Below, piece after piece: positions 31,215 through 40,705 of a DNA stretch of 56,938 nt; within the stretch, counting starts at the first letter, position 1, and each line of letters starts with the position of its first letter. Source of the DNA: a virus. Both the position numbers and the translations under genes were made by a program. The notes under the pieces were generated by a model. That model was not told the origin of the DNA and did no database searches. It saw only the letters and a program-made list of their open reading frames with translations. Where the stretch lies: IMG/VR virus record IMGVR_UViG_3300011114_000231, positions 1 to 56,938 of that record, one strand, 5' to 3'.

Positions 31215-33850
31215 TAGGATGTCCTCAGAGATATTGGGGTTTCCCCCAGATGCACGGCTCTTACCCTTACAAGACTTTCAAGCTCAACTTCAAATGTATC
31301 CGATCTGTAACCACTAGGCAACCGGAAGACATTACTATTGGAACACTCAGTCGTAAAGATAAGGTTTTTATTTACGTATAGTTTGAATACGATTGGCTCC
31401 ACAGCGTTCCATAACTGCTGGGATTCGCTCCAAACATCATCCGTAAAATTCCAGACAGTAGTATACTCTTCATCAGTGTAGTCAGCAACGACACGCGCTG
31501 CCCCAAGATTGGTGAAGTCCTTTGTAACCAGCGTCTTGGACTTCCACTGCATAGTACTATAGGGCTGAGTTAGATCGTCCCACTGGTAGATGTCACCGTT
31601 TTCGCCAACAGCCAAATACAAGTTATTGGTTATTGGATCATACCATGCGGCACTAAATGTAAAATCAGAATCAACAAACGTTGGCCCTGTCGTATCGTAG
31701 GCAGAAGTCTTTGCTGGGTTCTCAAATATAATGGACCCCGTATCAGAAGAAGCAAAGTACAAATCTTTGTAGGTCACACCAACTAGCTGGGATGGATCAA
31801 GTGATGCGTTCCATGTATCGCTACTATGTACCTGCCTAGTTAGCAACTGACCAGCAATGGACGGGGCATAAACAGCAAGTCCGTCATGGGTTGCATACAC
31901 AACGCCAAAGCTGGTTTCGACAATACTCTTACGGTTGAGGCATGGATACCTAGACGAAAGTCTGGCTATAGACAGCACTGCTGGATCAGTACCGGCTACC
32001 ACATATGGGTATGTTTCTGTAAGCACCAAAAGGCTACCGCCAATCTGGGCAAGGCCAACAATCGGGCTATCAAACGACCGCTTGTACTTCTCTGGCCAGG
32101 CATGGAAGATTCCTGAATCTGTGAGGTACAACTCATTACCAACGAATCCAGCCAGAATGTTGTTCTGAATAGACACAAGCCCCTTCATCCCTATAGGAGG
32201 AGGATCATTCTCGTTAGAGATAAGTGTGCTAAGCAGGCTGCGATAGTTGAAATCATCTATGAAGATAAAAATTTCTGCCTCAACCAATCCGCTAGTGGTA
32301 GTGGACGTAGCAGCGGTTACGGTAAAAGTTGTAGCTGTAGCAGTCACAACCGTATAGGTACCATCAACTCCGTCACCAGTAAGGAAGTCAAGCACTACAG
32401 AATCGCCAGCAATACGCCCATGCCCTGCCATGGTCACAGTGATAGTAGTAGATGCTGTTTGGGTATATGTACCGGATACCACCCCAAAATATCTAGCTGT
32501 GCTGTCTGGAGGATTTTCAGATACATCATGGTACAACGTGCCAGTAGCATCAGTGATACTAATATCAGAAGCTACTTGATCGTACTCAAACGTATAGTCA
32601 TCAACAATACTGGTTACGATTTGACCGCTAACATTAAATGTGTTGACGCTGCAGTTCTTAATACGGAACCTATCCCCAACAATGAAGCTGTGAGGAGTAT
32701 CAAGAGTAACAGTTGATACCCCGCTAGAACGCTCCACCTTGGTTACATTCATAGGGAACCATAGGGTGTTCAGCCTAAAGTAGTCAGCATCAGTCGTACC
32801 GGCTAATGTACGATATAGCCTGATACCACGGATAAAGTTGTTGCCATCTGGTGGCTGAGTGGGAAGGTTTGATACAGAAACAATCTGACCCTCTTTAATG
32901 AACAGAGCTTCTGATGGTTCCGATCCAATAGACTCCTCTAGCCATGGTGTATACCATGTATACAAATAACTGCGGGACTGAATCTGCCCACCAAGATCAA
33001 GTTTACCAGTGGTGTTAGCTGTAGTTTGCACCTGTGGACCAGATGAATAGTAGCTAATAGTGGTATCGTTGATGACTGTTATTTCTGTAGTAGTGTTGAG
33101 ATCACGAATATCCCAGCGCACGTTGCCACTAGTAGCTCCGCTTGCACCATCATTACATGTAAAATTGTCGGCATCAGTTACAGTTACGCTATAGTTGTTT
33201 GTGGTTGCAGTACCAGATGTAAACTCAAGCAGAATTTCTGCGCCAGTAGCAAGGCCATGTCCTGTAATGGTTACTGTAATCAGCGTACCAGTGCGGCTAT
33301 ATGTACCAGTGCGATACGAGAAGTTCGATATAGTGGCAGTCGCACCATTTTTAAGGTTGTGGTTAGAACCCATAACCAAAGTCACGTTGTTACCAGCATC
33401 ACGGGCAAACGACGCAGATGTAGCTGGAGTAAACGCAGTAGCAGCCGCTACTGGCTTAATGGTAGGAAGCTGCAACCCAAGATCATAGTAGTTGTTTGGG
33501 TATGGTGGAACACCCTCTGTGGCAAGGGCATAGTTACTCACCTTGGGAACGCCATCTCCAGTGTAATAGAACCTCTGGTCACCGGCATCAGTGGCGGGAG
33601 TAGCAATATCAACCTGCGTGTTCCAGGTCAGCCACTTTAATTCAAACGTGTCTGGATCAGTGAGTGCGTACAATGTACGTACAACACCTTCACGCATAGA
33701 GTTATCAACAATGGTAGCTTGTGGGTATGGAATAAGATCACCAGAATATAGTTTACAATTCCGCGCAATCTGAGCTGCTGTATCTGGCAACAACTCAGAT
33801 GATGTTTTAGGAGAAGTACCTAGAAACTTGGTGATCTTTACAGATGACAT
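31214..33850 (-). CDS. Large beta-rich tail protein, nozzle/stabilisation type (878 aa)
   Basis: Starts MSSVKITKFLGTSPKTSSEL. Contains several related modules of about 50 residues with the pattern TVT..GHG...GD.V.L.F (for example ITVTITGHGLATGAEILLEF and ITVTMAGHGRIAGDSVVLDF). The rest is strand-rich, with a propeller-like second half. Position after the adaptor proteins and lysis cassette, plus size, suits a podoviral tail hub or nozzle (P22 gp10 or T7 gp12-like role). Assignment is by context. Confidence 0.6.
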   Translation of the reverse strand: MSSVKITKFLGTSPKTSSELLPDTAAQIARNCKLYSGDLIPYPQATIVDNSMREGVVRTLYALTDPDTFELKWLTWNTQVDIATPATDAGDQRFYYTGDGVPKVSNYALATEGVPPYPNNYYDLGLQLPTIKPVAAATAFTPATSASFARDAGNNVTLVMGSNHNLKNGATATISNFSYRTGTYSRTGTLITVTITGHGLATGAEILLEFTSGTATTNNYSVTVTDADNFTCNDGASGATSGNVRWDIRDLNTTTEITVINDTTISYYSSGPQVQTTANTTGKLDLGGQIQSRSYLYTWYTPWLEESIGSEPSEALFIKEGQIVSVSNLPTQPPDGNNFIRGIRLYRTLAGTTDADYFRLNTLWFPMNVTKVERSSGVSTVTLDTPHSFIVGDRFRIKNCSVNTFNVSGQIVTSIVDDYTFEYDQVASDISITDATGTLYHDVSENPPDSTARYFGVVSGTYTQTASTTITVTMAGHGRIAGDSVVLDFLTGDGVDGTYTVVTATATTFTVTAATSTTTSGLVEAEIFIFIDDFNYRSLLSTLISNENDPPPIGMKGLVSIQNNILAGFVGNELYLTDSGIFHAWPEKYKRSFDSPIVGLAQIGGSLLVLTETYPYVVAGTDPAVLSIARLSSRYPCLNRKSIVETSFGVVYATHDGLAVYAPSIAGQLLTRQVHSSDTWNASLDPSQLVGVTYKDLYFASSDTGSIIFENPAKTSAYDTTGPTFVDSDFTFSAAWYDPITNNLYLAVGENGDIYQWDDLTQPYSTMQWKSKTLVTKDFTNLGAARVVADYTDEEYTTVWNFTDDVWSESQQLWNAVEPIVFKLYVNKNLIFTTECSNSNVFRLPSGYRSDTFEVELESLVRVRAVHLGETPISLRTS

Positions 33851-33853
33851 TGG

Positions 33854-34063
33854 TTAGCAGCCTTTGCGTCCCTTAACCATTCCGCCCTTTTTGTAGCTAC
33901 CCATACCTTCCATCTTCTCTTTCTTCATACCCTCCATGCCTTCGTGCTTTTTCATCGCACCTTTGGATGGGTACTTTTCTTTACCGCCGTATTCGGAAAT
34001 CATTCCGCCCTTCTTGTAGCTCTTGTTCATCTTGTCTTTACCGGACATAGCTGGCTTTTTCAT
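33854..34063 (-). CDS. Met/Lys/Gly-rich small protein with SYKKGG repeats (69 aa)
   Basis: Two copies of the motif SYKKGGM occur (KSYKKGGMISEYGG and GSYKKGGMVKGRKGC), separated by KKHEGMEGMKKEKMEG. The protein is highly basic and methionine-rich. Similar short proteins are common in aquatic phages. The same motif occurs in the protein at 52955-53392, hinting at a shared structural partner. Function unknown. Confidence 0.65.
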   Translation of the reverse strand: MKKPAMSGKDKMNKSYKKGGMISEYGGKEKYPSKGAMKKHEGMEGMKKEKMEGMGSYKKGGMVKGRKGC

Positions 34064-34081
34064 TTCACTCTCCTGTTGTGC

Positions 34082-34675
34082 CTATGCAAACTTATTATAG
34101 GCTTCTGCTAATTTAACATCGTATGCGTTCTTTGCATAGCCTGGACCATTATATCCACGCGCAAATCCTGCCCAGTTCTTAGCTTGGAGTTCATCCAGCA
34201 AACCAGCTGACTTAATAAAATTAGCCATATGCCTAAGCTGGTTGGCTTCGGAAGTCATTGCTTCTTCCACCATTTGGTTGACACTGCTGCAGCCAGCAAG
34301 CTTGAAGTTATTTCCCATAATCTGACCAAGACCCCAAGAAACAGATAACAAAGCTGCGTTAGTGTTGATACCGCAAGCGGCTTCAATTTCTGCGTATACA
34401 GCGTCCGAGCCTTTTGGGTAAGGCTTTTCGCCCCACTTTGGATAAGCGAGACCAGCATCAACAGCTTGTTGTAAATCATCTGGGTTATCCTTTAGCATCT
34501 TGTAGAAGTAGTGGCGTTCAAATAAAGCCTTTGGCCTACCAGCTTTATCAAAGCCTGAGCCGGACGATTCAACTGTAAGGACTGCACGTAGTGCAGCAGA
34601 CTCTACACCAATCTCATATGCAATAGCAGGAATTTCTTCTGCCTGCATTGGGAGAGCTTCACCATGAAAGTTCAT
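34082..34675 (-). CDS. N-acetylmuramidase endolysin (DUF3380 type, 197 aa)
   Basis: Degrades peptidoglycan at lysis. The N-acetylmuramidase signature is seen: TVESSGSGF with likely catalytic E36, then GRPKALFERHYF (47-58), and later SWGLGQIMG. Length is typical of a single-domain enzyme; there is no signal peptide or binding domain. The start at 34675 overlaps the holin stop (ATGA), whereas an upstream start lies inside the holin gene. Export presumably relies on the holin. Confidence 0.87.
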   Translation of the reverse strand: MNFHGEALPMQAEEIPAIAYEIGVESAALRAVLTVESSGSGFDKAGRPKALFERHYFYKMLKDNPDDLQQAVDAGLAYPKWGEKPYPKGSDAVYAEIEAACGINTNAALLSVSWGLGQIMGNNFKLAGCSSVNQMVEEAMTSEANQLRHMANFIKSAGLLDELQAKNWAGFARGYNGPGYAKNAYDVKLAEAYNKFA

Positions 34676-35190
34676 TTCTTCTCTCCAACCATAGCATCGG
34701 TTTTGGCTTTGCTGCCAGCCGACGACCCGAAGTAGAACTGCACAATACCGGTCCATGCTGTTCCAAGCGCACCAAGCATATAGATCAGTGTTTCAGAACC
34801 TGTTGGTGGGACACCCTTAGTCAATAACCAGGTCAGGATACCAAAGAAACCAAACGTGACCAAGATAGCCATTGCGCGAGGAATCCAATCATTGGTGTGC
34901 ATCTGCATGTTTCTTGCAGAGTCACGGTCCCCAGCTGCAATCTTCTCAAGATCAATGTCCAGCTCCTTCATTTTTAACTTGAAGGTGGCGTCTGTCTCTT
35001 TCAACTTCTGCAACTGCTCTGGCGTGGCGTTCATTAGAGCGGCTGACACATCGGATTCGTTTGCATCCTGATGACCAAACATCGCTTCTGAAAGAGTTTT
35101 CACTGCCAGCCCTGCGAGGGGACCACCAAGTGCTGTCGCTACTGTTGGAGCTACCTGGGCCAAAAGGCCACCGATTTTTGAAAGGTCCAT
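34672..35190 (-). CDS. Holin of the 3-TM gene-transfer-agent type (172 aa)
   Basis: Three hydrophobic segments: about 6-30 (amphipathic, LLAQVAPTVATALGGPLAG), 105-124 (RAMAILVTFGFFGILTWLLT) and 134-154 (LIYMLGALGTAWTGIVQFYF). An acidic linker (EQLQKLKETDATFKLKMKEL) separates the first from the others. This matches GTA-type 3-TM holins (GTA_holin_3TM), which form pores timed for lysis. Directly upstream of the muramidase with 4-bp overlap. Confidence moderate to high. Confidence 0.75.
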   Translation of the reverse strand: MDLSKIGGLLAQVAPTVATALGGPLAGLAVKTLSEAMFGHQDANESDVSAALMNATPEQLQKLKETDATFKLKMKELDIDLEKIAAGDRDSARNMQMHTNDWIPRAMAILVTFGFFGILTWLLTKGVPPTGSETLIYMLGALGTAWTGIVQFYFGSSAGSKAKTDAMVGEKK

Positions 35191-35195
35191 TCACA

Positions 35196-35666
35196 TTACC
35201 CTCTCGCTAAAAGAGCTACACCAATAAGTCCAATGCCAGTGATAATGCCAAGAACTATGGCAGTAACAACAGCGGCATCTTTGACCTGCTCTATCTTTTC
35301 ATTCCGCTCTTTCTCAGCCATGTATCTCTCTCGCTCGATCTCTTTACGTATATTGATAACTTCCCGTTGAACTTGATCCCACGCAGCTAATCCGTATTGC
35401 CCTACAAACATATTCCTAGCTTTAAGGGCTAGGTCTTGAGCTTCTGCTCGTGCAGTATAGCGTTCAATAGCAATCTGTTCAGCCGATTTTCTATTGAATA
35501 TAGTCTTTTTAGGGGGGTCTGCCGCAAGCTGTGTTAGTTTAGCAAGGCTTCCCCATAGTTCCGAAAGGTCTTTAGCCATGTGCTGGATTTCTTTTCCAGC
35601 AGCAATGCCTACTTTCAATCCGCTATATGCAGTCTGTGCAACAGCAAGGATTGTTAACGGGTCCAT
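35196..35666 (-). CDS. Membrane protein with C-terminal TM and long coiled coil (156 aa)
   Basis: N-terminus MDPLTILAVAQTAYSGLKVG. The central part is a long charged helix (REVINIRKEIERERYMAEKE), and the C-terminus has a single hydrophobic span (AAVVTAIVLGIITGIGLIG). Similar proteins occur beside lysis or structural genes in aquatic phages. A spanin-like role is possible because of the coiled coil plus one TM, but in inner spanins the TM is N-terminal. Function unproven. Confidence 0.55.
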   Translation of the reverse strand: MDPLTILAVAQTAYSGLKVGIAAGKEIQHMAKDLSELWGSLAKLTQLAADPPKKTIFNRKSAEQIAIERYTARAEAQDLALKARNMFVGQYGLAAWDQVQREVINIRKEIERERYMAEKERNEKIEQVKDAAVVTAIVLGIITGIGLIGVALLARG

Positions 35667-35905
35667 TACTTGTCCATCTTGTTTTCAAGGCGGTCAAATA
35701 TCTTTCCAAGGATGTCTTTAATTTCCTTCATCTCGCTCTTGAACTCATCCTTGCGGATATAGTTCGCAGGAAGATCAACTTCGATCTGATGTACATCCTT
35801 ACGTAGTTCAGCAACAGCATCCCACAATGCCTTACCAAACCAGCCAAGGCCGGACATAACAATACCTGCGAGGATGTTAACAATAAACTGAGCGTCCATG
35901 ATCAT
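35666..35905 (-). CDS. Small membrane protein of the lysis cassette (79 aa)
   Basis: An N-terminal hydrophobic segment (FIVNILAGIVMSGLGWFG) is followed by a charged helix (ELRKDVHQIEVDLP ... KSEMKEIKDILGKI). Two ATGs (35905 and 35899) and a GTG (35911) are possible starts; 35905 is taken because its ATGA overlaps the upstream stop. The type, one TM plus coiled coil, suits a holin-like or inner spanin-like protein. It is the best spanin candidate in the window. Confidence 0.55.
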   Translation of the reverse strand: MIMDAQFIVNILAGIVMSGLGWFGKALWDAVAELRKDVHQIEVDLPANYIRKDEFKSEMKEIKDILGKIFDRLENKMDK

Positions 35906-37452
35906 GTCCACGAGCCTACATTTACGATTCCAGAAGAAGCGATAGGAGCAATACGGAAGTACGATCCTGCCGTAGTGGAATATGCGCCGCCTGGGCCAGC
36001 ACTTAGTGTGTACTGCGGAATGAAAGTTCCAGCATTGTTGATAGATACAGTACCCCTAATGATGTACCCATTAGATATTGTAGCTGATGTGATAGCTGCG
36101 GTTGTTACTGTATTAGTTGCAGTAGCAATAATGGCCGACTTAGCTGCTGTGTCTAGTACCGGCAAAGCGGTAGTGGCAGAGCCAATAGCCAGCTCATACA
36201 AGATGTTGTTGAGGGTAGCAGTGCCACCAAATCCTAGACCAATAGTATGAGAAGTTGTACCTGCGGTCTTGGTTAGGACAAACAATCCTTCAAACTCGTA
36301 GACAGTACCAGCAATAAGAGAAATGCCTACACCAAGAATATTCTGCGCACCTGTACCTGTGCTACCAACAAGGTCAGTATTCAATCTGTAATACATGTGA
36401 GACGCAATGCGCCCTGTGTTATTTCCGTTAGGTGTGCCTTGCACATACCCACTGGAGTCCACAGTCACACGGGTGAACCCGTTTGTACCGATTGTTACGT
36501 TGTTTGCACTATTGGTCTCAAGCGCAAGATTCACCCCACTACCTACCAGAGACGCAGCAATGGATGTGGCGCGAATGTATCCTTTATTAGTGTTGCCAGA
36601 TTGCAACCATAGAGTGCTATCGGTTGAGCCATTGATAGTAACACCAATACGACCAGCACCAAGAGCATTTGGAGACGCTGTGTTTACGCCAATATTGCCA
36701 GATGTGTCTTTGTAAATTTGACCAGAGCCAATATTGATAAGGCCAGTTCCGCCCGTCACAGTACCGGTGTAGACAAGATCAGCGAGAGTTGTACCTCCGG
36801 TTACCGCAGTAGTACCGGTTACAATCAGGTTATCATCAACTGTAGTAGTTCCATTCAGAGTAGCCGCACCAGTGGTGACAAGCGTTCCACCTACAGAGAC
36901 GTTACCACCTAGCGTAGCATTTCCTGATGTTGATAGTGAGGTAAGCGACGTAGTACCTGTAACACCCAGTGTGCCAGATGCTGTTACTGCAGCGAGAGAA
37001 GAAGCCCCGCTAACCGTCAGGCTAGTAGCAGTAGCTCCAGCAAGTGTGCTTGCTCCAGATACATTGAGTGTTCCCGTAGCAGTGAGCGTAGTGAATCTTC
37101 CTGATGCCGCAGTTGTAGCCCCGATAGTGCTATTGTCGATAGTTGTATTGTTAACAACATCCAATACGTTCTGGGATGTTACACGAAGTTCAAACCTAGA
37201 CCCGGCTCCAAACGACTGGGCAGTAGTACCTTCCTGCGCACGAGCGATAGTGAACCCATCGCTAGCACGTGCGGTTACCTTGATAACTTCATACGTTCCA
37301 CCGGAACTTGTAATGGTGGCATAGAAATAGTCACCCGTGCTCAGCGTTGGAAACGCTGCGCCTTGGCCTGCCTGAAGAGTAAGACCTATGTCGCTTGCTG
37401 TTACTACAGCAGCTAAATATCCTACTGCGTTATTCTTTAGTTTGAGGGCCAT
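35902..37452 (-). CDS. Tail fibre protein with adhesin-like repeats (516 aa)
   Basis: N-terminal 100 residues (MALKLKNNAVGYLAAVV ... SRFELRVTSQNVLDVVNN) form an anchoring domain that recurs in the next gene upstream. Then come about 16 short repeats rich in Gly, Thr, Ser and Ala (LTATGTLNVSGASTLAG), typical of beta-solenoid or triple-helix fibres. The C-terminal part is a mixed beta domain. Probably a receptor-binding fibre. Last fibre-like gene before the lysis cassette. Confidence 0.7.
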   Translation of the reverse strand: MALKLKNNAVGYLAAVVTASDIGLTLQAGQGAAFPTLSTGDYFYATITSSGGTYEVIKVTARASDGFTIARAQEGTTAQSFGAGSRFELRVTSQNVLDVVNNTTIDNSTIGATTAASGRFTTLTATGTLNVSGASTLAGATATSLTVSGASSLAAVTASGTLGVTGTTSLTSLSTSGNATLGGNVSVGGTLVTTGAATLNGTTTVDDNLIVTGTTAVTGGTTLADLVYTGTVTGGTGLINIGSGQIYKDTSGNIGVNTASPNALGAGRIGVTINGSTDSTLWLQSGNTNKGYIRATSIAASLVGSGVNLALETNSANNVTIGTNGFTRVTVDSSGYVQGTPNGNNTGRIASHMYYRLNTDLVGSTGTGAQNILGVGISLIAGTVYEFEGLFVLTKTAGTTSHTIGLGFGGTATLNNILYELAIGSATTALPVLDTAAKSAIIATATNTVTTAAITSATISNGYIIRGTVSINNAGTFIPQYTLSAGPGGAYSTTAGSYFRIAPIASSGIVNVGSWT

Positions 37453-37460
37453 TGGTCATC

Positions 37461-37787
37461 TCACAACAAAAGGAAGTTAAGATCGTTAACCGCACTAAGT
37501 AAGTTGGCGGCGGTAACACGGAGCTGCACACGGCTTCCTGCAGAGAATGGCAAAGCAATGGTATTTTCTTGAGCGCGAACGATAGTCATAACATCGTCGA
37601 TACGTGCGGTACATTTAACAATTTCAAATGTACTGGAGTTTGATTCCAACGTCACGTAAAAATAATCAGAAGCCCCAAGTACTGGGAACAATGCTCCGTC
37701 ACCGCTTGATACAGTTAAGCTAGTAGCTACACTGTCTAGGTCATTAAGCAGTAGTGACTGCGCATTGTTTGTAAGTTGGACAGCCAT
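37461..37787 (-). CDS. Stub paralogue of the fibre anchor domain (108 aa)
   Basis: MAVQLTNNAQSLLLNDLDSV and AGSRVQLRVTAANLL correspond, position for position, to the first 100 residues of the 516-residue fibre next to it (AGSRFELRVTSQNVL). The two genes are separated by 8 bp. It ends soon after the shared domain, without fibre repeats. This looks like a tandem duplication in which one copy kept only the anchor. It may cap or mix with the full fibre. Confidence 0.75.
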   Translation of the reverse strand: MAVQLTNNAQSLLLNDLDSVATSLTVSSGDGALFPVLGASDYFYVTLESNSSTFEIVKCTARIDDVMTIVRAQENTIALPFSAGSRVQLRVTAANLLSAVNDLNFLLL

Positions 37788-37796
37788 GGTCTACTC

Positions 37797-38564
37797 CTAT
37801 GCAAACTTTGGGCTACGGGCAGTTACAGCACCGCGCATGTTACCAAGGTTGGCCCGACTACGCCGCTCGGATGCGGAGAACAGATACTGCTTGGCATGAT
37901 ACGATGCTAAATCTCTGTCAGTCCAAGCTACATTGGGCATGACTAGCAGTTGCTGCAATGCAGCATGAGTGATCACATCCTCAAGTTCATCAAAGATATT
38001 AGAATCCATACCAGTGGCAGTGCGCTTTGGTTTCAGCGCATAGAACATACGCATTGTGTATGTCTTCTGATTATCTGGAAGCGGGAGTATGATGTATTTA
38101 TTTGGAGTAATCTGACACACAGCTCGTGGCTCGCTTGCATCTGCTAAAGCCGCATCAGATAGGGTAAACGTAGACCCTTCGTTTAGCACAAAGCTATTAT
38201 AGACATTAGTGTTATAGATGCTTCTTGCACTTTCCCACATGCTAGCTGGAGATTCTCCACTATAGAGATCAGCCCATGCTGGATATAGACCAATGGCTTG
38301 CTCAAGTGTGAGTTTATCCAGTGGCTGATTATTTACCAGTGCATCAAAAATTACGTGGACATCAGACTCATCTGGCTTGTTGTATGCATACTCAGATACA
38401 CCAGGTGTAAGATTGAACTTAGGCTCAACATATCTCCAGATGAGGGTGCGCTCACATGCGTTGATTGCTGCATCCCGAATATACTGGATAAGCAAAGGCT
38501 GTGGGCAACCAGGTGTGCTGGAGCTGATTTTAGGCAATAAGGTTGTGAAGGCTCTGTCAACCAT
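37797..38564 (-). CDS. Adaptor-like head/tail protein A (255 aa)
   Basis: Begins with a helical segment (FTTLLPKISSSTPGCPQPLL ... AINACERTLIWR), a phage adaptor pattern seen in podoviral connector-type proteins, then a strand-rich core and C-terminal helices. Overlaps its neighbour at 38564 by one base. With the next gene it is a two-member adaptor pair that probably sits between portal and tail. Role inferred from type and location. Confidence 0.55.
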   Translation of the reverse strand: MVDRAFTTLLPKISSSTPGCPQPLLIQYIRDAAINACERTLIWRYVEPKFNLTPGVSEYAYNKPDESDVHVIFDALVNNQPLDKLTLEQAIGLYPAWADLYSGESPASMWESARSIYNTNVYNSFVLNEGSTFTLSDAALADASEPRAVCQITPNKYIILPLPDNQKTYTMRMFYALKPKRTATGMDSNIFDELEDVITHAALQQLLVMPNVAWTDRDLASYHAKQYLFSASERRSRANLGNMRGAVTARSPKFA

Positions 38565-39229
38565 TAGATTACCTCACCGATCTTGGCTGTCGTGGATGAC
38601 GGTTTTAGCCCTGCAGCTTTAGTATCTGTAACAGTATGACTTTGTAAAGAGGCTCCAAGAGCTGATGTGAACGAATCAAAATACAGCTTGGCGCGTCCAG
38701 AGTTAACGTGTTCAGCGTCTACAGACTCAGCCATATAGACAGCTCCGTCTATGATAATTGGCTTAAATGCTTGCGGTGGAGATGTAATAGTATCGTTTAA
38801 GTCGTAGTCTGGTGGCGTCTTGGCATACTCACCAACGAGGACGATACCTGCCTCTGGTTTAGGATATAGAAAATATTTCTCACCATTTTTAACATGGCGC
38901 ATAAAGTTGATGGGAGTTCCCGCAGCTTCTGTAGCCCACCCAGGATAACTACGGCTGAGGGATTCCCGGTCTGCTTCCAGAACTGCATCACCATCCTGCA
39001 CATAGAAGATGTCAATAAGCCTAATACCATCTGTAGGTATAGTCTGGATTGGGGTGTTTGGAGTAGTAGTCAATTCGCCAAGTTCCGCAAACAGATCAGG
39101 GCGCAGAACTGCCATACGCTTCAGCGCAAGATTAACAAAGCTAAGCATTTCCTCATCAGTGAACCGATAAGGAACTAGCGTGTCTTGTATGACATGCCGA
39201 GCGTCAGCTATGATCTCTGCTGGTGTCAC
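38564..39229 (-). CDS. Adaptor-like head/tail protein B, DUF6682-like (221 aa)
   Basis: The opening MTPAEIIADARHVIQDTLVP followed by RFTDEEMLSFVNLALKRM resembles phage adaptor domain DUF6682. The core has strands (FYVQDGDAVLEADRE) and a later helical pair. One-base overlap with protein A and 4-base overlap with the following gene suggest translational coupling. Expected role: connector between portal and tail. Confidence 0.6.
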   Translation of the reverse strand: MTPAEIIADARHVIQDTLVPYRFTDEEMLSFVNLALKRMAVLRPDLFAELGELTTTPNTPIQTIPTDGIRLIDIFYVQDGDAVLEADRESLSRSYPGWATEAAGTPINFMRHVKNGEKYFLYPKPEAGIVLVGEYAKTPPDYDLNDTITSPPQAFKPIIIDGAVYMAESVDAEHVNSGRAKLYFDSFTSALGASLQSHTVTDTKAAGLKPSSTTAKIGEVI

Positions 39230-39492
39230 TTGTTCAATCCCCTTGAAGCCTCAGCATTAAGCTCTGGATTAGTATAATCTGGTTCAGTAGGAACATCGTC
39301 TGTGTGCAGATTAATAGGTTCGCGCTTCTTACGACCACGCTTTTCTTCTGCTTTCTCGGCCACAATAGCAGGAATAAACCGTTCTGGATAGGCTTCTTCC
39401 TCAGTAACTTCCTCACATAAAGGGTTCTTGGAGAGGATTTCATTCCACTCGTAGATGAATCCATCACGTTTATTGCGAAGATACATAGTCAT
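39226..39492 (-). CDS. Small hypothetical protein (88 aa)
   Basis: Overlaps the adaptor gene by 4 bp. N-terminus MTMYLRNKRDGFIYEWNEIL; C-terminal half is charged and probably disordered (EKAEEKRGRKKREPINLHTD). The basic patch could bind DNA or a virion partner. No recognised family. Confidence 0.5.
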   Translation of the reverse strand: MTMYLRNKRDGFIYEWNEILSKNPLCEEVTEEEAYPERFIPAIVAEKAEEKRGRKKREPINLHTDDVPTEPDYTNPELNAEASRGLNK

Positions 39493-39504
39493 GTTGTAAA
39501 TCCT

Positions 39505-39759
39505 TTAGCAGTTCCACGCTCTAAGCGACTTGTTGATGCGGGAGTTAGGGTCGTTTGCAGTCTTAGCAGATGTAAGTTTTTTCTTCATACCCTTCATACG
39601 GGCGCAGAAACTATCACGGCGGGGTCCGCCTTCTGGTTGTGGAGCTTTCAACCCAGGCTTACCTGGGTTGGCCTTATTGTAAGCAGCGCGACCCTTAGCG
39701 TTCAATCCACCTTCTGGGTCTTTGCCTTCTTTACGTTGCCATGCTGGAGATTTTGCCAT
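39505..39759 (-). CDS. Basic small protein, DUF6321-like (84 aa)
   Basis: Starts MAKSPAWQRKEGKDPEGGLN, followed by a PGLKAPQPEGGPRRDSFCARM segment; this arrangement is characteristic of short aquatic-phage proteins I recall as DUF6321. It is strongly basic and carries two cysteines. Likely a virion or DNA-associated protein. Function unknown. Confidence 0.6.
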   Translation of the reverse strand: MAKSPAWQRKEGKDPEGGLNAKGRAAYNKANPGKPGLKAPQPEGGPRRDSFCARMKGMKKKLTSAKTANDPNSRINKSLRAWNC

Positions 39760-40703
39760 TATGTAAGCCTTATAACAGTAACAATAATAGATGGCATTGC
39801 TGGACGTGTTGGAGAAGTTTGAGCGGCAAGAGTTTTAATAGTGTTAGTAGCCGCAGGAGTAGACCACCATATTTCAATATAATCGCCAGCAGCTAACGAC
39901 AGGATGAATGGGACTGTGCATACTCCAATACCATCTACAGTGCCTGACTTAGCTGGAATAGAAAGGTCTGTATTTGATGCAGCAATATCAGTTCCATTCT
40001 TGCGTAACCAGAAACTAACTGTACTTGCACCGGCTGCACTATTAGCGAACAAGATGCTAACATCAAACTTATAGACACCAGCATTAGCTGCGGTCATACG
40101 ACTGTTTGATATAAGAGAGATATTGCTAGTGATGTCAGTGCTATTCATAGTCACTACAGTTGCAGTATTGATAGTAGCTGACTGCGTTGTAGTGTCCGAG
40201 AACTGCGCGTATGTGGCGGTAGGTAAGCCGCTGATGTCAGAGTATGGAATTGTGGCAGACGCACTCATGTTAGACGCGCCGTTTGCTTTCACGTATCCAG
40301 TCAGTGATGGAACTTTCAAAGTGGTAGCGCTAATGTCACCGCCTGTAATAGCAATAGCATTAGCGTTTTGAACAGCTATATCACCAAGTCCAAGGCTAAC
40401 TCTCGCGTCAGCCGGAGTAGAGGCACCAGTACCGCCATCAGCAACAGCCAAATCGGTAATGCCTGTAATTGTCCCGCTCGTAATAGCTACGTTCTGGATG
40501 CCAACGGTGCCTGTGATAGGCGAGATTACGTTAGACTCAATGCGGATATTGCCAGACGAGATAGAGTTCGTCCCCACAAGGAGGGCCGTACCTATACCAG
40601 TGGCACTATACACAACCTTTTCCGTAGCCGATGGACCCCCATCGACATGGAGTATCTGGCTATACGTGTCTTTAATTTTACTACCGGTAAGGTTAGCTGA
40701 CAT
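39759..40703 (-). CDS. Fibre-like protein with C1q-like C-terminal domain (314 aa)
   Basis: The N-terminal half is of Gly/Thr/Ser-rich fibre type (SPITGTVGIQNVAITSGTIT, VADGGTGASTP). The C-terminal 140 residues (ATVVTMNSTDITSNISLISN ... GVYKFDVSILFANS) have a C1q/TNF-like jelly-roll pattern used by phage receptor-binding proteins. The start at 40703 follows from the 40706 stop of its neighbour; an in-frame start further upstream is rejected. Confidence 0.65.
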   Translation of the reverse strand: MSANLTGSKIKDTYSQILHVDGGPSATEKVVYSATGIGTALLVGTNSISSGNIRIESNVISPITGTVGIQNVAITSGTITGITDLAVADGGTGASTPADARVSLGLGDIAVQNANAIAITGGDISATTLKVPSLTGYVKANGASNMSASATIPYSDISGLPTATYAQFSDTTTQSATINTATVVTMNSTDITSNISLISNSRMTAANAGVYKFDVSILFANSAAGASTVSFWLRKNGTDIAASNTDLSIPAKSGTVDGIGVCTVPFILSLAAGDYIEIWWSTPAATNTIKTLAAQTSPTRPAMPSIIVTVIRLT

Positions 40704-40705
40704 GA

